A DNA stretch of 54,408 bases from Desulfuromonas sp. CSMB_57 (GCF_020194955.2 NZ_JAFCIY020000002.1:1-54408); one strand, 5' to 3'; counted from the stretch's first letter, positions 17,771 through 26,927 are shown. The notes: generated by a model not told the origin, from the letters alone. Translations and numbers: made by a program.

Positions 17771-18739
17771 TCAACTTTTCCTTGGTACGCCTTTTTTTCT
17801 AGAAAGTCGCTTATTTTTGTTAAGGTCATATTCTTTATAAAGGAAATGTTTTCCAAATATCCCAGTTAGTTGTCCAAATTTGGAATATATTTTATATTTT
17901 AATAGAAAGTATGCATCAATTGACCAAGCTCTGACAAAAAGCATGGATGCCAGGCACCAAAATATTTGAATTGACTTTGAAAATCCCCAAAATAATTTCC
18001 GCGCTACTGAATATTTTCGGACGAAAATTCGACTATAGCCTTGTCCCTTGCGAAAGGACCGTAGGAGAATCCATTTTTCTGTAAGGCGGTTTTGTGGGAT
18101 TTTTTCATAGACTATGGCCTCATCGCATGCGATGAGTTTTTTGCCGGAACAATATAGGCGGTAAAAAAATTCGGTATCGCTGCCCCCTGTCAAAGCAAAT
18201 GTCGGATCGAATTCTTCCCGAGGTTCATCTAAAGCTCGCGTGCGAATCATCACATTGTTTGTGGCCCCGGTTTTGAGCAATGTTCCTGTGCCGAACCTCT
18301 TCGTTTTAAAGCAAGGATTGGTTCTAGCCCAAGTTGGCGCATTGTCAGGCAAAAGACTGACAACAGGACCGAAAACCACGTCCGCCTGGTGTTCTATCAT
18401 TGCCTTATACATTGTTGCCAGCCAATTTTCAGCCACTGTCTCGTCGTCGTCAATGAAGGCAAAATAGTTCGCGCTGACCTTCCGGATAGCCCTGTTGCGG
18501 ACAAATGAAATGCCCTTTTCCGGCTCCATGTCATAATCAATCTGAAAAGACGACAATCTTTGGTGGGCCTCCACTATGGGGTACGCGCTTTTGTCGGTGT
18601 CGTTATCGACAATTATTATGCGAATTATAAAATTTTCAATGGAAACTTGATTTTCCAGAGATTGAAGAAGCTCTTTGAGCATTTCCGGTCTTTGACACGT
18701 GCCAATGCAGATGTCGATGGGTGTTTTTTCTAGTGACAT
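17771..18739 (-). CDS. glycosyltransferase family 2 (GT-A)
   Basis: This 322-residue enzyme has the GT2 marks DICIGTCQRPEMLKELL, IIIVDNDTD, KGISFVRNRAI and FAFIDDDETVAENWL. A later GGSDTEFFYRL segment and QNRLTEKWILLRSFRKGQG fit the acceptor side. The C-terminal part has a hydrophobic stretch near residue 255-285. It is convergent with the PP-loop gene (50 bases apart, no clear terminator) and shares the AT-rich base use of the island. It is followed on the same strand by no gene within the island, so it may be its own unit with the GT9 gene upstream. Confidence 0.85.
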   Translation of the reverse strand: MSLEKTPIDICIGTCQRPEMLKELLQSLENQVSIENFIIRIIIVDNDTDKSAYPIVEAHQRLSSFQIDYDMEPEKGISFVRNRAIRKVSANYFAFIDDDETVAENWLATMYKAMIEHQADVVFGPVVSLLPDNAPTWARTNPCFKTKRFGTGTLLKTGATNNVMIRTRALDEPREEFDPTFALTGGSDTEFFYRLYCSGKKLIACDEAIVYEKIPQNRLTEKWILLRSFRKGQGYSRIFVRKYSVARKLFWGFSKSIQIFWCLASMLFVRAWSIDAYFLLKYKIYSKFGQLTGIFGKHFLYKEYDLNKNKRLSRKKGVPRKS

Positions 18740-18819
18740 TTAAAACCTGTAAATTCCCGTTTCAGGGTTCTTGTTTCATTAAATGGATGGTGCCAATGTC
18801 GTGGCGGACCAGATATGTG

Positions 18820-19869
18820 TCAGGCGAGCATATCGTGCATTTTCTTGATGACCATATCCGGGGTGATAAGGTCCATGCACTCAAGGTTGCGGACACAAAA
18901 CCCTTTGGCGCAATCCGAACACCGGTCTTTACCCCGCAAAACCACCGCCTTTTCTGACAGAGGCCCCCATATGGTCACATCCGTCGGCCCATAAAGGGCC
19001 AGAACCGGAATGCCTGTAATGGCCGCGAGATGCATGGGGCCGCTATCGTTTCCGACGAATAGTGTCGCTCGCTGAAATAGTTCCACCAGCTCCTGGAGCG
19101 AAAGCTGTTCTGTGAGATCGAGGGCTTGCAATTTCATGCAGGAGCGGATTTCGTCAACTTTCTTGCGTTCTTTTTTAGTGCCCAACAGCACCGCCTGGTA
19201 GCCGTTGGCAATCACCCAGTCCGCAACTTCGGCGAAGCCCCTTGAAGACCAGATTTTGTACTCCTTGCTGCCACCGGGATGGATGCACACCACCGGCCTG
19301 CCGTTCAGTCCCTTGTCGGTCCAGAATTGGTGTGCCTCTTGAGTTGAGCGCGGCGGACAAGCTAAAGGCACGATTCGAGGCGAAACAGCCATTCCCAATT
19401 TTTTCGCGATGTCCGATACCACGCTAAAGTAGGCATGCAATTGATGACGCTGTCGGGAAGCGGGAGTTTTCCAATTGTAGGCGAAGGGCCGCTTGGCGGC
19501 TTCGCTCCCGATTCGGGTTCTTGCACCGGAGAGCATGGTCATGACCCCGGAAACACGGCCATTTTTCAAATCGACCACCCATTCCGGTTTGGTAGCCCTG
19601 ATATTCCGGATGAATTGTGCGAACAGCAGCAGTTTTCGATCCAACCGGGCGTTGATGAGGTCTTTGCGCGGATAGGTGATTACTTGGTCGGGAGGAACGA
19701 CCGTTTCTGCAATGGATCGATAGGGAGCGTCGACGGCCAGGTAGTGGCGGCTCTCTGGAAAAAGTTCCTGTAATGCCCGGATCGCGGGAATTGAGATGAG
19801 CAAATTGCCGAGATGTTCTTCCGGGTGAAGGATCAGGATCGAAGAGGCCGAGGGCCATGCTTGAACCAT
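18820..19869 (-). CDS. glycosyltransferase family 9, heptosyltransferase-like
   Basis: This roughly 349-residue GT9 enzyme starts at ATG 19869 (MVQAWPSASS) with AAAAGGG upstream; a TTG at 19908 would add 13 residues. Family marks are ILHPEEHLGNLLISIPAIRAL, CIHPGGSKEYKIWSSRGFAEV, and FVGNDSGPMHLAAITGIPVLALYG. A cysteine pair CSDCAKGFC follows near the C-terminus. It is the third GT9 in the locus and lies divergently from hldE. It may be a heptosyltransferase II/III-like enzyme; the acceptor is unknown. Base use returns to the GC-rich backbone here. Confidence 0.85.
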   Translation of the reverse strand: MVQAWPSASSILILHPEEHLGNLLISIPAIRALQELFPESRHYLAVDAPYRSIAETVVPPDQVITYPRKDLINARLDRKLLLFAQFIRNIRATKPEWVVDLKNGRVSGVMTMLSGARTRIGSEAAKRPFAYNWKTPASRQRHQLHAYFSVVSDIAKKLGMAVSPRIVPLACPPRSTQEAHQFWTDKGLNGRPVVCIHPGGSKEYKIWSSRGFAEVADWVIANGYQAVLLGTKKERKKVDEIRSCMKLQALDLTEQLSLQELVELFQRATLFVGNDSGPMHLAAITGIPVLALYGPTDVTIWGPLSEKAVVLRGKDRCSDCAKGFCVRNLECMDLITPDMVIKKMHDMLA

Positions 19870-20190
19870 TACTATACCCTTTTGCGAGTTGCAGACTTTT
19901 TGGGTCAACTGTCAGGCCTTTTGTCCAGATAGCCGAGCCAGGCAATACCATAATGGCCGCCTTGCTCCCCAAGGCACGGATAGGATGGCAGCAGGATCTC
20001 CGAATTGCTTCTTCAAATTGGTCCTGTCATTGCGGTCGCCTTGGTAAGATATTGCATATCTTTGGCGGATATGGTATGCGCAGTGGCGCAGCGATTCTTG
20101 TTGGTTTCGGCGCGAGCCAAAAATCACCAACCTAAAAAGACGGCTTCTTATTAAGCCGATTGATTTTAGCTTTTGAAAGTGAAGATGTCC
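19870..20190. other. 321-bp gap between divergent GT9 and hldE genes
   Basis: I see no convincing gene here. A small hairpin CGGCTT/AAGCCG (20141-20158, 6-base loop) stands just before hldE, without a clear T-run. Frames crossing the gap on either strand lack ribosome sites and resemble nothing I recognise. Promoters for both flanking genes should lie here. Confidence 0.4.
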
Positions 20191-21663
20191 ATGGATCAGA
20201 TACAGATGGAAAATTTTCTCGACCGCCTGCCGGAACTTCGGGTGCTGGTAATCGGCGACCTGATGCTGGATGAATATGTCTGGGGGCGCACCGAGCGCAT
20301 TTCTCCCGAGGCCCCGGTACAGGTGGTGGACGTGGTGCGCGAGGATATCCGCCTCGGCGGGGCCGGCAACGTCATCAACAACCTGGTGACCCTGGGTTGC
20401 GAGGTGCATGTCGCCAGCGTCCTGGGGGATGGTCAGGACGGCCTCTGGCTGCGGCAGTGTCTGGAGGAGAAGGGGGTGGGGACGGCCGGTCTGCTGTTCG
20501 ATGCCCTGCGCACCACCAGTCGTAAGACCCGCATTCTGGCGGCGCACCAGCAGATGCTGCGCATCGACCGGGAAAGCCGAGAGCCCATCAGCGCCGCGCA
20601 GGAAGAGCAGTTGGCCGACTTTGTGCGGCGCCATGCCGGGGAGTTTCAGGCCATCCTGGTATCCGACTATCTCAAGGGCGTGCTCACCGAAGGTCTGCTG
20701 CAGGCGGTCATCGCCATCGGCAAGGAGCGCGGCCTGCCGGTGGTCATCGATCCCAAGGGGCGGGATTACCGCAAGTACCGCGGCGCGACCCTGCTGACAC
20801 CCAATCGCAAGGAAACGGAAACCGCTTCGGGGGTATCCATCGTCGATGAGGAATCCCTGCATCGGGCCGCGCGGACCCTCATGGAGCAGGTCGAGTTGGA
20901 AACCCTGATGGTGACGCGCAGCGAGGAGGGGATTTCCATTTTTTCCCGGGACGGCGGCGACGTGCATCTGCCTACGGAGGCGCGGGAGGTCTTCGACGTG
21001 ACCGGCGCCGGCGATACGGTCCTGTCCCTCATCGGTGCCGGTCTGGGCGCCGGCCTGGCCATCGAGGACGCGGCCCGATTGGCCAATCTGGCGGCGGGCA
21101 TCGTGGTCGGCAAGGTCGGCACTTCGACGGTGACCGTCGAGGAGTTGCGCCAAGCCATCGCCCTGCGCGGCCAGGAGGTGGACGCCAAAATCAAGGGGCG
21201 CGAAGAACTGAAACACCTGCTGGAGGTGGAACGCCGGCGCGGCAAGACCATCGTCTTCACCAACGGCTGTTTCGATTTGCTGCACGTCGGGCATGTCAAA
21301 TATCTGCAGCAGGCCCGACGCCTGGGGGATATGCTGGTGCTGGGGCTCAATTCCGATGCCTCCATCCGGCGTCTGAAAGGTCCCAACCGGCCGCTGATCA
21401 GCGAGCATGAGCGGGCCCATATTCTGGCCGCCCTGAGTTGCATCGATTACCTGGTGGTCTTTGACGAGGATACGCCCCTCGAACTCCTCGGTCTGCTCAG
21501 GCCCGACATTCTCGCCAAGGGCGCCGATTACACCCCGGATACGGTGGTCGGTCGCGATCTGGTGGAAAGCTACGGCGGGCGCGTCGAGTTGGTGCCCCTG
21601 GTGGACGGGCGTTCCACCACAAACATCATCGAGCGCATCCTGGACCGCTATGAAAAGGGCTGA
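20191..21663 (+). CDS. hldE: bifunctional heptose 7-phosphate kinase / heptose 1-phosphate adenylyltransferase
   Basis: This roughly 490-residue fusion catalyses two steps to ADP-heptose. The N-terminal ribokinase-like domain (about residues 1-320) has VIGDLMLDEYVWG, GGAGNVINNL and the catalytic VTGAGDTVLS near residue 271. The C-terminal nucleotidyltransferase domain (from about residue 350) has FTNGCFDLLHVGHVKYL and LGLNSDASIRRLKG. Both halves look complete. The start is ambiguous among TTG 20173, ATG 20185, 20191 and 20206; GAAG at a fair distance favours 20191. gmhB, the phosphatase acting between its two activities, overlaps its end by 14 bases. Confidence 0.93.
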   Translation: MDQIQMENFLDRLPELRVLVIGDLMLDEYVWGRTERISPEAPVQVVDVVREDIRLGGAGNVINNLVTLGCEVHVASVLGDGQDGLWLRQCLEEKGVGTAGLLFDALRTTSRKTRILAAHQQMLRIDRESREPISAAQEEQLADFVRRHAGEFQAILVSDYLKGVLTEGLLQAVIAIGKERGLPVVIDPKGRDYRKYRGATLLTPNRKETETASGVSIVDEESLHRAARTLMEQVELETLMVTRSEEGISIFSRDGGDVHLPTEAREVFDVTGAGDTVLSLIGAGLGAGLAIEDAARLANLAAGIVVGKVGTSTVTVEELRQAIALRGQEVDAKIKGREELKHLLEVERRRGKTIVFTNGCFDLLHVGHVKYLQQARRLGDMLVLGLNSDASIRRLKGPNRPLISEHERAHILAALSCIDYLVVFDEDTPLELLGLLRPDILAKGADYTPDTVVGRDLVESYGGRVELVPLVDGRSTTNIIERILDRYEKG

Positions 21664-22225
21664 GGGGCTCCGCCGGGCGGTGTTCCTCGATCGGGACGGC
21701 ACCATCAACGTCGAGCGCGACTACCTGCACCGCATCGAGGATTTCGCTTTCATTCCGGGGGTGCCCGACGCCATCCGGCGTCTCAACGAGGCCGGCTTCC
21801 TGGTGCTGGTGGTGACCAATCAGTCCGGCGTGGCACGCGGATTTTTCACCATGGCGGATGTCGACGCACTGCATCGGCACATGGCAGCCGGGCTCAACGC
21901 AGCCGGCGCGCACATCGACGGCTATTATGTCTGCCCCCATCACCCCACAGTCGGCCAAGACCCATTGCAAAATGAGTGTTCCTGTCGCAAAGGCGAGCCC
22001 GGCCTGCTCCTGCAAGGGGCGGCCGAGCATTGCATCGATCTGTCTCGTTCCTTCATGGTGGGGGACAAGGCCGCCGATCTGACGGCGGGACAGCGGGCCG
22101 GATGCACCCCGTTGCTGGTGCTGACCGGCTACGGCCGGGAAACGGCCGCCAATCCGGAGTTTCTGAACGTGCCCCGCTTCCCCAGCCTGGTCGAGGCGGT
22201 GGAGTTTATTCTAGAATCAGGCTGA
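21650..22225 (+). CDS. gmhB: D-glycero-beta-D-manno-heptose-1,7-bisphosphate 7-phosphatase
   Basis: This 191-residue HAD phosphatase removes the 7-phosphate between the kinase and adenylyltransferase steps of HldE. It has the nucleophile motif VFLDRDGTINVERDYL, then VVTNQSGVARG, a zinc-type cysteine loop (CPHHP and CSCRKG), and MVGDKAADL for the last HAD motif. ATG 21650 lies inside the end of hldE (14-base overlap), giving the normal family length. Its last codons and stop merge with the heptamer repeat array that follows. Confidence 0.92.
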   Translation: MKRAEGLRRAVFLDRDGTINVERDYLHRIEDFAFIPGVPDAIRRLNEAGFLVLVVTNQSGVARGFFTMADVDALHRHMAAGLNAAGAHIDGYYVCPHHPTVGQDPLQNECSCRKGEPGLLLQGAAEHCIDLSRSFMVGDKAADLTAGQRAGCTPLLVLTGYGRETAANPEFLNVPRFPSLVEAVEFILESG

Positions 22226-22456
22226 AGACTGAAGACTGAAGGCTTGAAAAGCAGGCTGAAGACTGAAGGCTTGAAAAGCAGACTGAAGCCTGAAAGATTG
22301 AAAAGCAAACTGAAGACTGAAGACTGAAGTCTGAAGGTAAGGCATGATCGCGATTTACTGTAATGAAAGGTGACTGAAACCGGATTGCTGGACGGATGCT
22401 TTCGGCCAATGATTTTGCTTCAGCCTTCAGCCTTCAGCCTTCAGCCTTCAGCCTGA
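22219..22456. repeat. inverted heptamer repeat element A (gmhB-yicC gap)
   Basis: The left arm (22219-22336) is a run of CTGAAGR-type heptamers with a longer sub-repeat containing GGCTTGAAAAGCAG. A spacer of about 80 bases follows. The right arm (22418-22456) is five head-to-tail copies of the inverse heptamer TTCAGCC. The arms can pair into a long hairpin. Related arrays occur at three other gaps in this window. Confidence 0.85.
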
Positions 22457-22478
22457 ATACCCCCGAAAGGCATAAACC

Positions 22479-23357
22479 ATGATTAAAAGCATGACCGGCT
22501 ATGGCAAAGGCCAAGCCCGGGTTGACGATGTGACCCTGACCATCGAGATCAAATCGGTCAATCATCGCTATGGCGATATCGGCGTGAAAACGCCGCGCTG
22601 CCTGCTGGCGCAGGAAACGGAGATCCGCCGGCGGATCGGCGAGCGGTTGAAGCGCGGCAAGATCGACCTGTACATCAATCTGGAATTGGCTTCCGGATCG
22701 GCGCGGATGCCGGTGCTGAACCGCGAATTGGCTGCCGCCTATCTGGAGCAGTTTCGGGCGCTGCAGTCCCAATTCGGCCTGGAGGGGGGGGTCACGCCGG
22801 CGCTGTTGGCCGGGCAGAAGGATGTGCTCACCCTTAGCGAGGGCGAACCGGACGAAGCGGCGTTGTTGGCCAGCCTCGATGCGGCCCTGGATCAGGCCCT
22901 GGATGCCATGGAGCGCATGCGCATGGCCGAAGGGGCGGCCACGCAGAGGGATCTGGAAGAACGGTTCATCGCTCTGGACGCGCTCCTCGAAGGTGCCCGA
23001 CAGCGTGCGCCGCTGATTCCCGCCGAATGGCAGGGGCGTCTCCAGGAACGCCTCAGCCGCCTGCAGAACGGTTTCGAATTCGATGTCCAGCGGGTGGCCC
23101 AGGAAATCGCCATTTTCGCCGATCGCTGCGACATCAGCGAAGAATTGACCCGCTTCCAGAGCCATCTGGAGCAGTTCCGGGGCCTGTTCGAGGCGGAGGA
23201 ACCCATCGGCCGCCAAATGGATTTCCTGGTCCAGGAGATGAATCGGGAAGCCAACACCATGGGTTCCAAGTCCAATGATCTGGAACTCACCCGGACGGTG
23301 GTCGCCATCAAGGCCGAATTGGAAAAGGTGCGCGAGCAGGTGCAGAATATAGAATGA
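22479..23357 (+). CDS. yicC: YicC-family endoribonuclease
   Basis: This 292-residue protein opens with the family hallmark MIKSMTGYGKGQ, followed by IEIKSVNHRYGDIGVKTPR. The C-terminus has the DUF1732 pattern RCDISEELTRFQSHLEQF and GRQMDFLVQEMNREANTMGSK. YicC-type proteins are RNases acting in RNA turnover. As in many bacteria, it precedes gmk and rpoZ. A heptamer repeat element lies on both sides of the gene. AAAGGC precedes ATG 22479. Confidence 0.92.
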   Translation: MIKSMTGYGKGQARVDDVTLTIEIKSVNHRYGDIGVKTPRCLLAQETEIRRRIGERLKRGKIDLYINLELASGSARMPVLNRELAAAYLEQFRALQSQFGLEGGVTPALLAGQKDVLTLSEGEPDEAALLASLDAALDQALDAMERMRMAEGAATQRDLEERFIALDALLEGARQRAPLIPAEWQGRLQERLSRLQNGFEFDVQRVAQEIAIFADRCDISEELTRFQSHLEQFRGLFEAEEPIGRQMDFLVQEMNREANTMGSKSNDLELTRTVVAIKAELEKVREQVQNIE

Positions 23358-23366
23358 GGCGGCCTA

Positions 23367-23574
23367 AAGACTGAAGTCCGAAGGCTGAAGGCTGGTAAGC
23401 AGGCTGAAGGACAAAGCCTGAAGTCTGAAGTAAAGGCACAAGCTCGAGACTATTCTTGCCATGGTTGCTCAGTGCAAAAACCTTTTAGTGGCACCAATTC
23501 TGGCGCTTTCTTCAGTCTTCAGACTTCAGTCTTCAGTCTTCAGACTTCAGCCTGCTTATTAGCCTTCAGCCTGA
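23367..23574. repeat. inverted heptamer repeat element B (yicC-gmk gap)
   Basis: The left arm (23367-23431) carries CTGAAGT/GCTGAAG heptamers and ends in GAAGTAAAGGCACAA, which resembles GAAGCAAAGGTACAA at element D. After a spacer of about 77 bases the right arm (23509-23574) runs CTTCAGT and CTTCAGA in the opposite sense. The right arm ends 9 bases before the gmk ribosome site. Confidence 0.85.
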
Positions 23575-23590
23575 ATTAAAGGAATTCCCC

Positions 23591-24241
23591 ATGGAACAAC
23601 CCAAATGGCCGCAGCGGCCCCTCGAACGGGAAGGCATCCTGTTCGTCATTTCCGCGCCGTCCGGTGCGGGAAAAACCACCCTTTGCAAGGAAGTCGTTGA
23701 CATTTTTCCAGGCCTGCGGCAGTCTATCTCCTTTACCACCCGGCCTCGAAGAGCCGGGGAGCAGGATGGCATCGATTATCATTTCGTCTCCGCGGAGACC
23801 TTTGCCGCCATGGTGGCCCAAGGCGCCTTTGCCGAGTGGGCGGAAGTGCACGGCAACCGTTACGGCACCGCTCTGGCGACCCTGGAAGATTGCCGCCGCA
23901 CCGGCACCGACGTGCTGCTGGACATCGATTGCCAGGGGGCGGCCCAACTCAAGCAGAACTGGCCCGGCGGTGTTTTCATTTTCATCGTTCCGCCCAGTTT
24001 CGAGGAGTTGGAACGCCGCCTGAGGGGCCGCGATACCGATAGCCATGAAGTCATCGCCCGCCGCCTGCTGAATGCCCGGCAGGAACTCCGGGAGATGGCA
24101 TGGTATGATTACCTGGTGGTCAATGACGACCTGGAACGGGCCCGCGAGGAATTGAAAGCGGTTTTCGTGGCCGAAAGCTGCCGCGTAACGCGGCGCCTGG
24201 CCGCAGCTCAAAAGCGCTTCGCCGAACCCGATCCCAGGTAG
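23591..24241 (+). CDS. gmk: guanylate kinase
   Basis: This 216-residue enzyme phosphorylates GMP to GDP with ATP. The P-loop APSGAGKTT lies at residues 22-30, followed by SFTTRPRRAGEQDGIDYHFVS (the GMP-binding Ser, Arg and Tyr) and EWAEVHGNRYGT. The lid region RLRGRDTDS precedes the C-terminal helix. Length is normal with a slightly extended N-terminus (MEQPKWPQRP). AAAGGAA stands before ATG 23591. Its neighbours yicC, rpoZ and rel are the usual ones. Confidence 0.95.
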   Translation: MEQPKWPQRPLEREGILFVISAPSGAGKTTLCKEVVDIFPGLRQSISFTTRPRRAGEQDGIDYHFVSAETFAAMVAQGAFAEWAEVHGNRYGTALATLEDCRRTGTDVLLDIDCQGAAQLKQNWPGGVFIFIVPPSFEELERRLRGRDTDSHEVIARRLLNARQELREMAWYDYLVVNDDLERAREELKAVFVAESCRVTRRLAAAQKRFAEPDPR

Positions 24242-24314
24242 GCAAACAACGCGTATGAAGATTGTTTCTTGTCCCGGCAAGCCGGGAGAGATCCTGTAAC
24301 CCCAATAATCGGAC

Positions 24315-24382
24315 TGCTGACTGAAACAAGCAGGCTCGAGGAATATTTTTCTTCAGCCTTCGGACTTCAGCCTTCAGCCTTA
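24315..24382. repeat. heptamer repeat element C, left arm decayed (gmk-rpoZ gap)
   Basis: The right arm (24350-24382) has CTTCAGCC heptamers like elements A, B and D. The left side keeps only GCTGACTGAA and CAGGCTCGAG remnants (24315-24340). It looks like a shortened or decayed member of the same family, again directly before a ribosome site. Confidence 0.65.
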
Positions 24383-24401
24383 CCCCCCAAAGGACAAACA
24401 C

Positions 24402-24608
24402 ATGGCTCGCATTACCGTCGAAGATTGTCTCAAACAGGTTCCCAACCGCTTCCTGCTGGTCATGGTGGCGGCGAAACGTACCAAGCAGCTGTACAAGGGC
24501 GCGCAGTCCCTCATCGAAAACAAATCCAACAACAAGCGGATCGTCCTGGCACTCCGCGAAGTCGCGGCCGGCAAGGTCGATTTTGAAATTCCCACCCGTA
24601 AAGGCTGA
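24402..24608 (+). CDS. rpoZ: RNA polymerase omega subunit
   Basis: This 68-residue protein begins [20 protein letters not shown] and has the conserved AAKRTKQL and [17 protein letters not shown] segments of omega. It helps RNA polymerase assembly and can form part of the ppGpp site. AAAGGA lies upstream of the ATG. It is placed between gmk and the Rel/SpoT homologue, the common order in proteobacteria. Confidence 0.96.
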   Translation: MARITVEDCLKQVPNRFLLVMVAAKRTKQLYKGAQSLIENKSNNKRIVLALREVAAGKVDFEIPTRKG

Positions 24609-24745
24609 ACCTTTTCTCCAGAAATCCGGCTGGTGACCGCTCCCATTGCCCATCCGCGATGGCCCCGGCGCTGCCTGCAACGGCGTCATCGGGATGGCAA
24701 CCGCCGCCCACGGCGGTCAACGGTTGCCAAACCGGAGAGTTCGAC

Positions 24746-26902
24746 ATGGTCCGCTTAGACGACATCCTGGAACAAGTCCGCAGTTACGCGCCCGAGGCCG
24801 ACAGCAGTCTGCTGCACAAGGCGGTCGTGTTCAGCGGCAAGGTCCACCGTGGCCAATTGCGTCCCGGCGGCGAGCCCTACCTCAACCATTCCCTGGAAAT
24901 CGGCTTTATCCTGGCCCGTCTCAAGCTTGACGTGGCCACCATTGTTACCGGCATGCTGCACGATATTCTGCAGGAAGGCCTGGCCGAGGTCCGGGAAATC
25001 CGCGAATTTTTCGGGGACAGCGTCGGTGAGCTGGTGGAGGGCGTCACCAAGCTGGGGCGCCTCACATTTACCACCAGCGAGGAACAGCAGGCCGAGAACT
25101 TTCGCAAGATGCTGCTGGCCATGGCCCGGGATATCCGGGTCATTCTGGTCAAGCTGGCGGAACGCCTCCACGAAATGCGCACCCTGGAGCGCCGCAGCGA
25201 AGCCGAACAGTGCCGCATCGCCCAGGAAACCCTCGACATCTATGCGCCCCTGGCCAACCGCCTGGGTATCAGCTGGATTAAATGCGAGTTGGAGGACCTG
25301 GCCCTGAAGCATGTTCTGCCCCAGGTCTATAAAGACTTGCGGCAGAAGCTGGATCAGACCCAGCAGGATCGTGCCGGTTACGTGGAGGAGGTCAAAAAGC
25401 AGCTGCGCACCAAGCTGGAGGCCAACGGGCTGCAGGGCGAGGTCTCCGGGCGACCCAAGCACCTGTATTCCATTTATCGCAAGATGGAACGGCAGGGCAT
25501 CGAGTTCGAACAGGTCTACGACCGGGTGGCGTTCCGCATCATCGTCAGGACGGTTCCGGAATGTTATGCCGTACTGGGCATCATCCATGCTTCCTGGAAG
25601 CCCATTGCCGGCCGCTTCAAAGACTATATCGCCATGCCCAAGCCGAACATGTACCAATCCCTGCATACCACGGTGATTGGTCCCCTAGGTGAGCGCATGG
25701 AAGTCCAGATCCGCACCGAAGAGATGCATCGGGTGGCCGAGGAAGGGATTGCCGCCCACTGGAAGTATAAGGAGGGCCGCACCGCCGACGAAGCGACCAC
25801 GGATGAGGATCAATTCGGCTGGCTGCGGCAAGTCCTGGAAACCCATCAGGACATGACCGACTCGCATGAACTGGTGGGTGCCGTCAAGATCGACCTGTTT
25901 TCCGAAGAGGTCTACGTGTTTACCCCGAAAGGGGAGGTCAAGGCTTTCCCACGCGGCGCCACCCCCATCGACTTTGCCTACAGTGTGCATACCGAAGTGG
26001 GGCATCGCTGCGTCGGGGCGCGCATCAACGGCAAGCTGGTGCCCCTGCGCACGCCTCTGAAAAACGGCGACGTGGTGGAAGTGGTGACCTCGGCCGGCCA
26101 GCGTCCCAGCAAGGATTGGCTGAAGTTCGTCGCGACCTCCCGGGCGGCCAGCAAGATCCGTCAGTGGATCAAGACCGAACAGCGCGAAAAGAGCATTGAG
26201 CTGGGCAAGGAACTGCTGGAAAAGCGGCTGCGCAAATATGGCATGAGCCTGAAGAAGGCTCTGGCCTCCCGGGAACTGGCGCAGGCCATGCAGGATTTGG
26301 GGTACCAGGCCTCCAGCGAACTGCTGGCGGCGGTGGGTTACGGCAAGCTGCCGCCCGGCCAACTGGTCAGCCGGGTGGTGCCGCCGGAGCTGCTCAAACC
26401 TGAGGCGGAATCCCGCGCCGCGCGACTCGAGCCGGGCGCCGGACCGGCCGTCAAGAAGCCGGCCAGCGCCATCCGCCTGCAGGGTATCGACGATATCATG
26501 GTGCGCTTTGCCAAGTGCTGCAGCCCCCTGCCGGGGGATCCGGTTACCGGTTTCATCACCCGCGGCCGGGGCATCACCGTGCATGCCGCCGACTGTCCCA
26601 GTGTGCTGCAGAGCGATCCGGCGCGCCGGGTGGAGGTGGAATGGGATCTGAAGAAGAAGGTGCCCCATACTGCCCACATCCGCATCCACAGCGTCGATCA
26701 GAAGGGGGTGCTGGCCGCCGTCACCAACGCCGTCAGCGCCTGCGAAGCCAACATCGTCAGTGCCAACGTGCAGACCTCTCCGGACCAGAAGGGGGTTATC
26801 GTCTTCGCCGTCAGCGTCGAGGACGTGCAGCATCTGAACCGGGTCATCAACGCCCTGCTCAAGGTGAAGGGCGTGCAGCGGGTCGAGCGACTGCGTCACT
26901 GA
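24746..26902 (+). CDS. rel: RelA/SpoT-family (p)ppGpp synthetase with altered hydrolase site
   Basis: This 718-residue protein has the full Rel layout: HD domain (about 20-190), synthetase (about 230-350), TGS (about 390-450) and C-terminal ACT (about 645-718). The synthetase looks active: GRPKHLYSIYRKM, FKDYIAMPKPNMYQSLHTTV and MEVQIRTEEMHRVAEEGIAAHWKYKEG. In the HD domain H48, H72 and D73 remain. However, the usual EDT after LHD is LQEG (Q76, E77), and LADR-HNM reads LAERLHEM (E139, E143). These positions matter for manganese and water in known hydrolases, so hydrolysis may be weak or lost. ATG 24746 gives the normal start MVRLDDILEQV. Confidence 0.93.
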   Translation: MVRLDDILEQVRSYAPEADSSLLHKAVVFSGKVHRGQLRPGGEPYLNHSLEIGFILARLKLDVATIVTGMLHDILQEGLAEVREIREFFGDSVGELVEGVTKLGRLTFTTSEEQQAENFRKMLLAMARDIRVILVKLAERLHEMRTLERRSEAEQCRIAQETLDIYAPLANRLGISWIKCELEDLALKHVLPQVYKDLRQKLDQTQQDRAGYVEEVKKQLRTKLEANGLQGEVSGRPKHLYSIYRKMERQGIEFEQVYDRVAFRIIVRTVPECYAVLGIIHASWKPIAGRFKDYIAMPKPNMYQSLHTTVIGPLGERMEVQIRTEEMHRVAEEGIAAHWKYKEGRTADEATTDEDQFGWLRQVLETHQDMTDSHELVGAVKIDLFSEEVYVFTPKGEVKAFPRGATPIDFAYSVHTEVGHRCVGARINGKLVPLRTPLKNGDVVEVVTSAGQRPSKDWLKFVATSRAASKIRQWIKTEQREKSIELGKELLEKRLRKYGMSLKKALASRELAQAMQDLGYQASSELLAAVGYGKLPPGQLVSRVVPPELLKPEAESRAARLEPGAGPAVKKPASAIRLQGIDDIMVRFAKCCSPLPGDPVTGFITRGRGITVHAADCPSVLQSDPARRVEVEWDLKKKVPHTAHIRIHSVDQKGVLAAVTNAVSACEANIVSANVQTSPDQKGVIVFAVSVEDVQHLNRVINALLKVKGVQRVERLRH

Positions 26903-26927
26903 CGGCATTCACCGCCAAGGAGGAACC

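Noticed and set aside
19857-20135. 92-codon plus-strand frame in the GT9-hldE gap
   Set aside because: It overlaps the start of the GT9 gene, lacks a ribosome site and shows no family features.
19912-21708. 598-codon minus-strand frame over hldE
   Set aside because: hldE is unmistakable on the plus strand and the frame has no recognisable domain; long antisense frames are expected at this GC content.
22219-22456. CRISPR array
   Set aside because: The 7-base units are direct head-to-tail copies without unique spacers of even length, and no cas genes are near.
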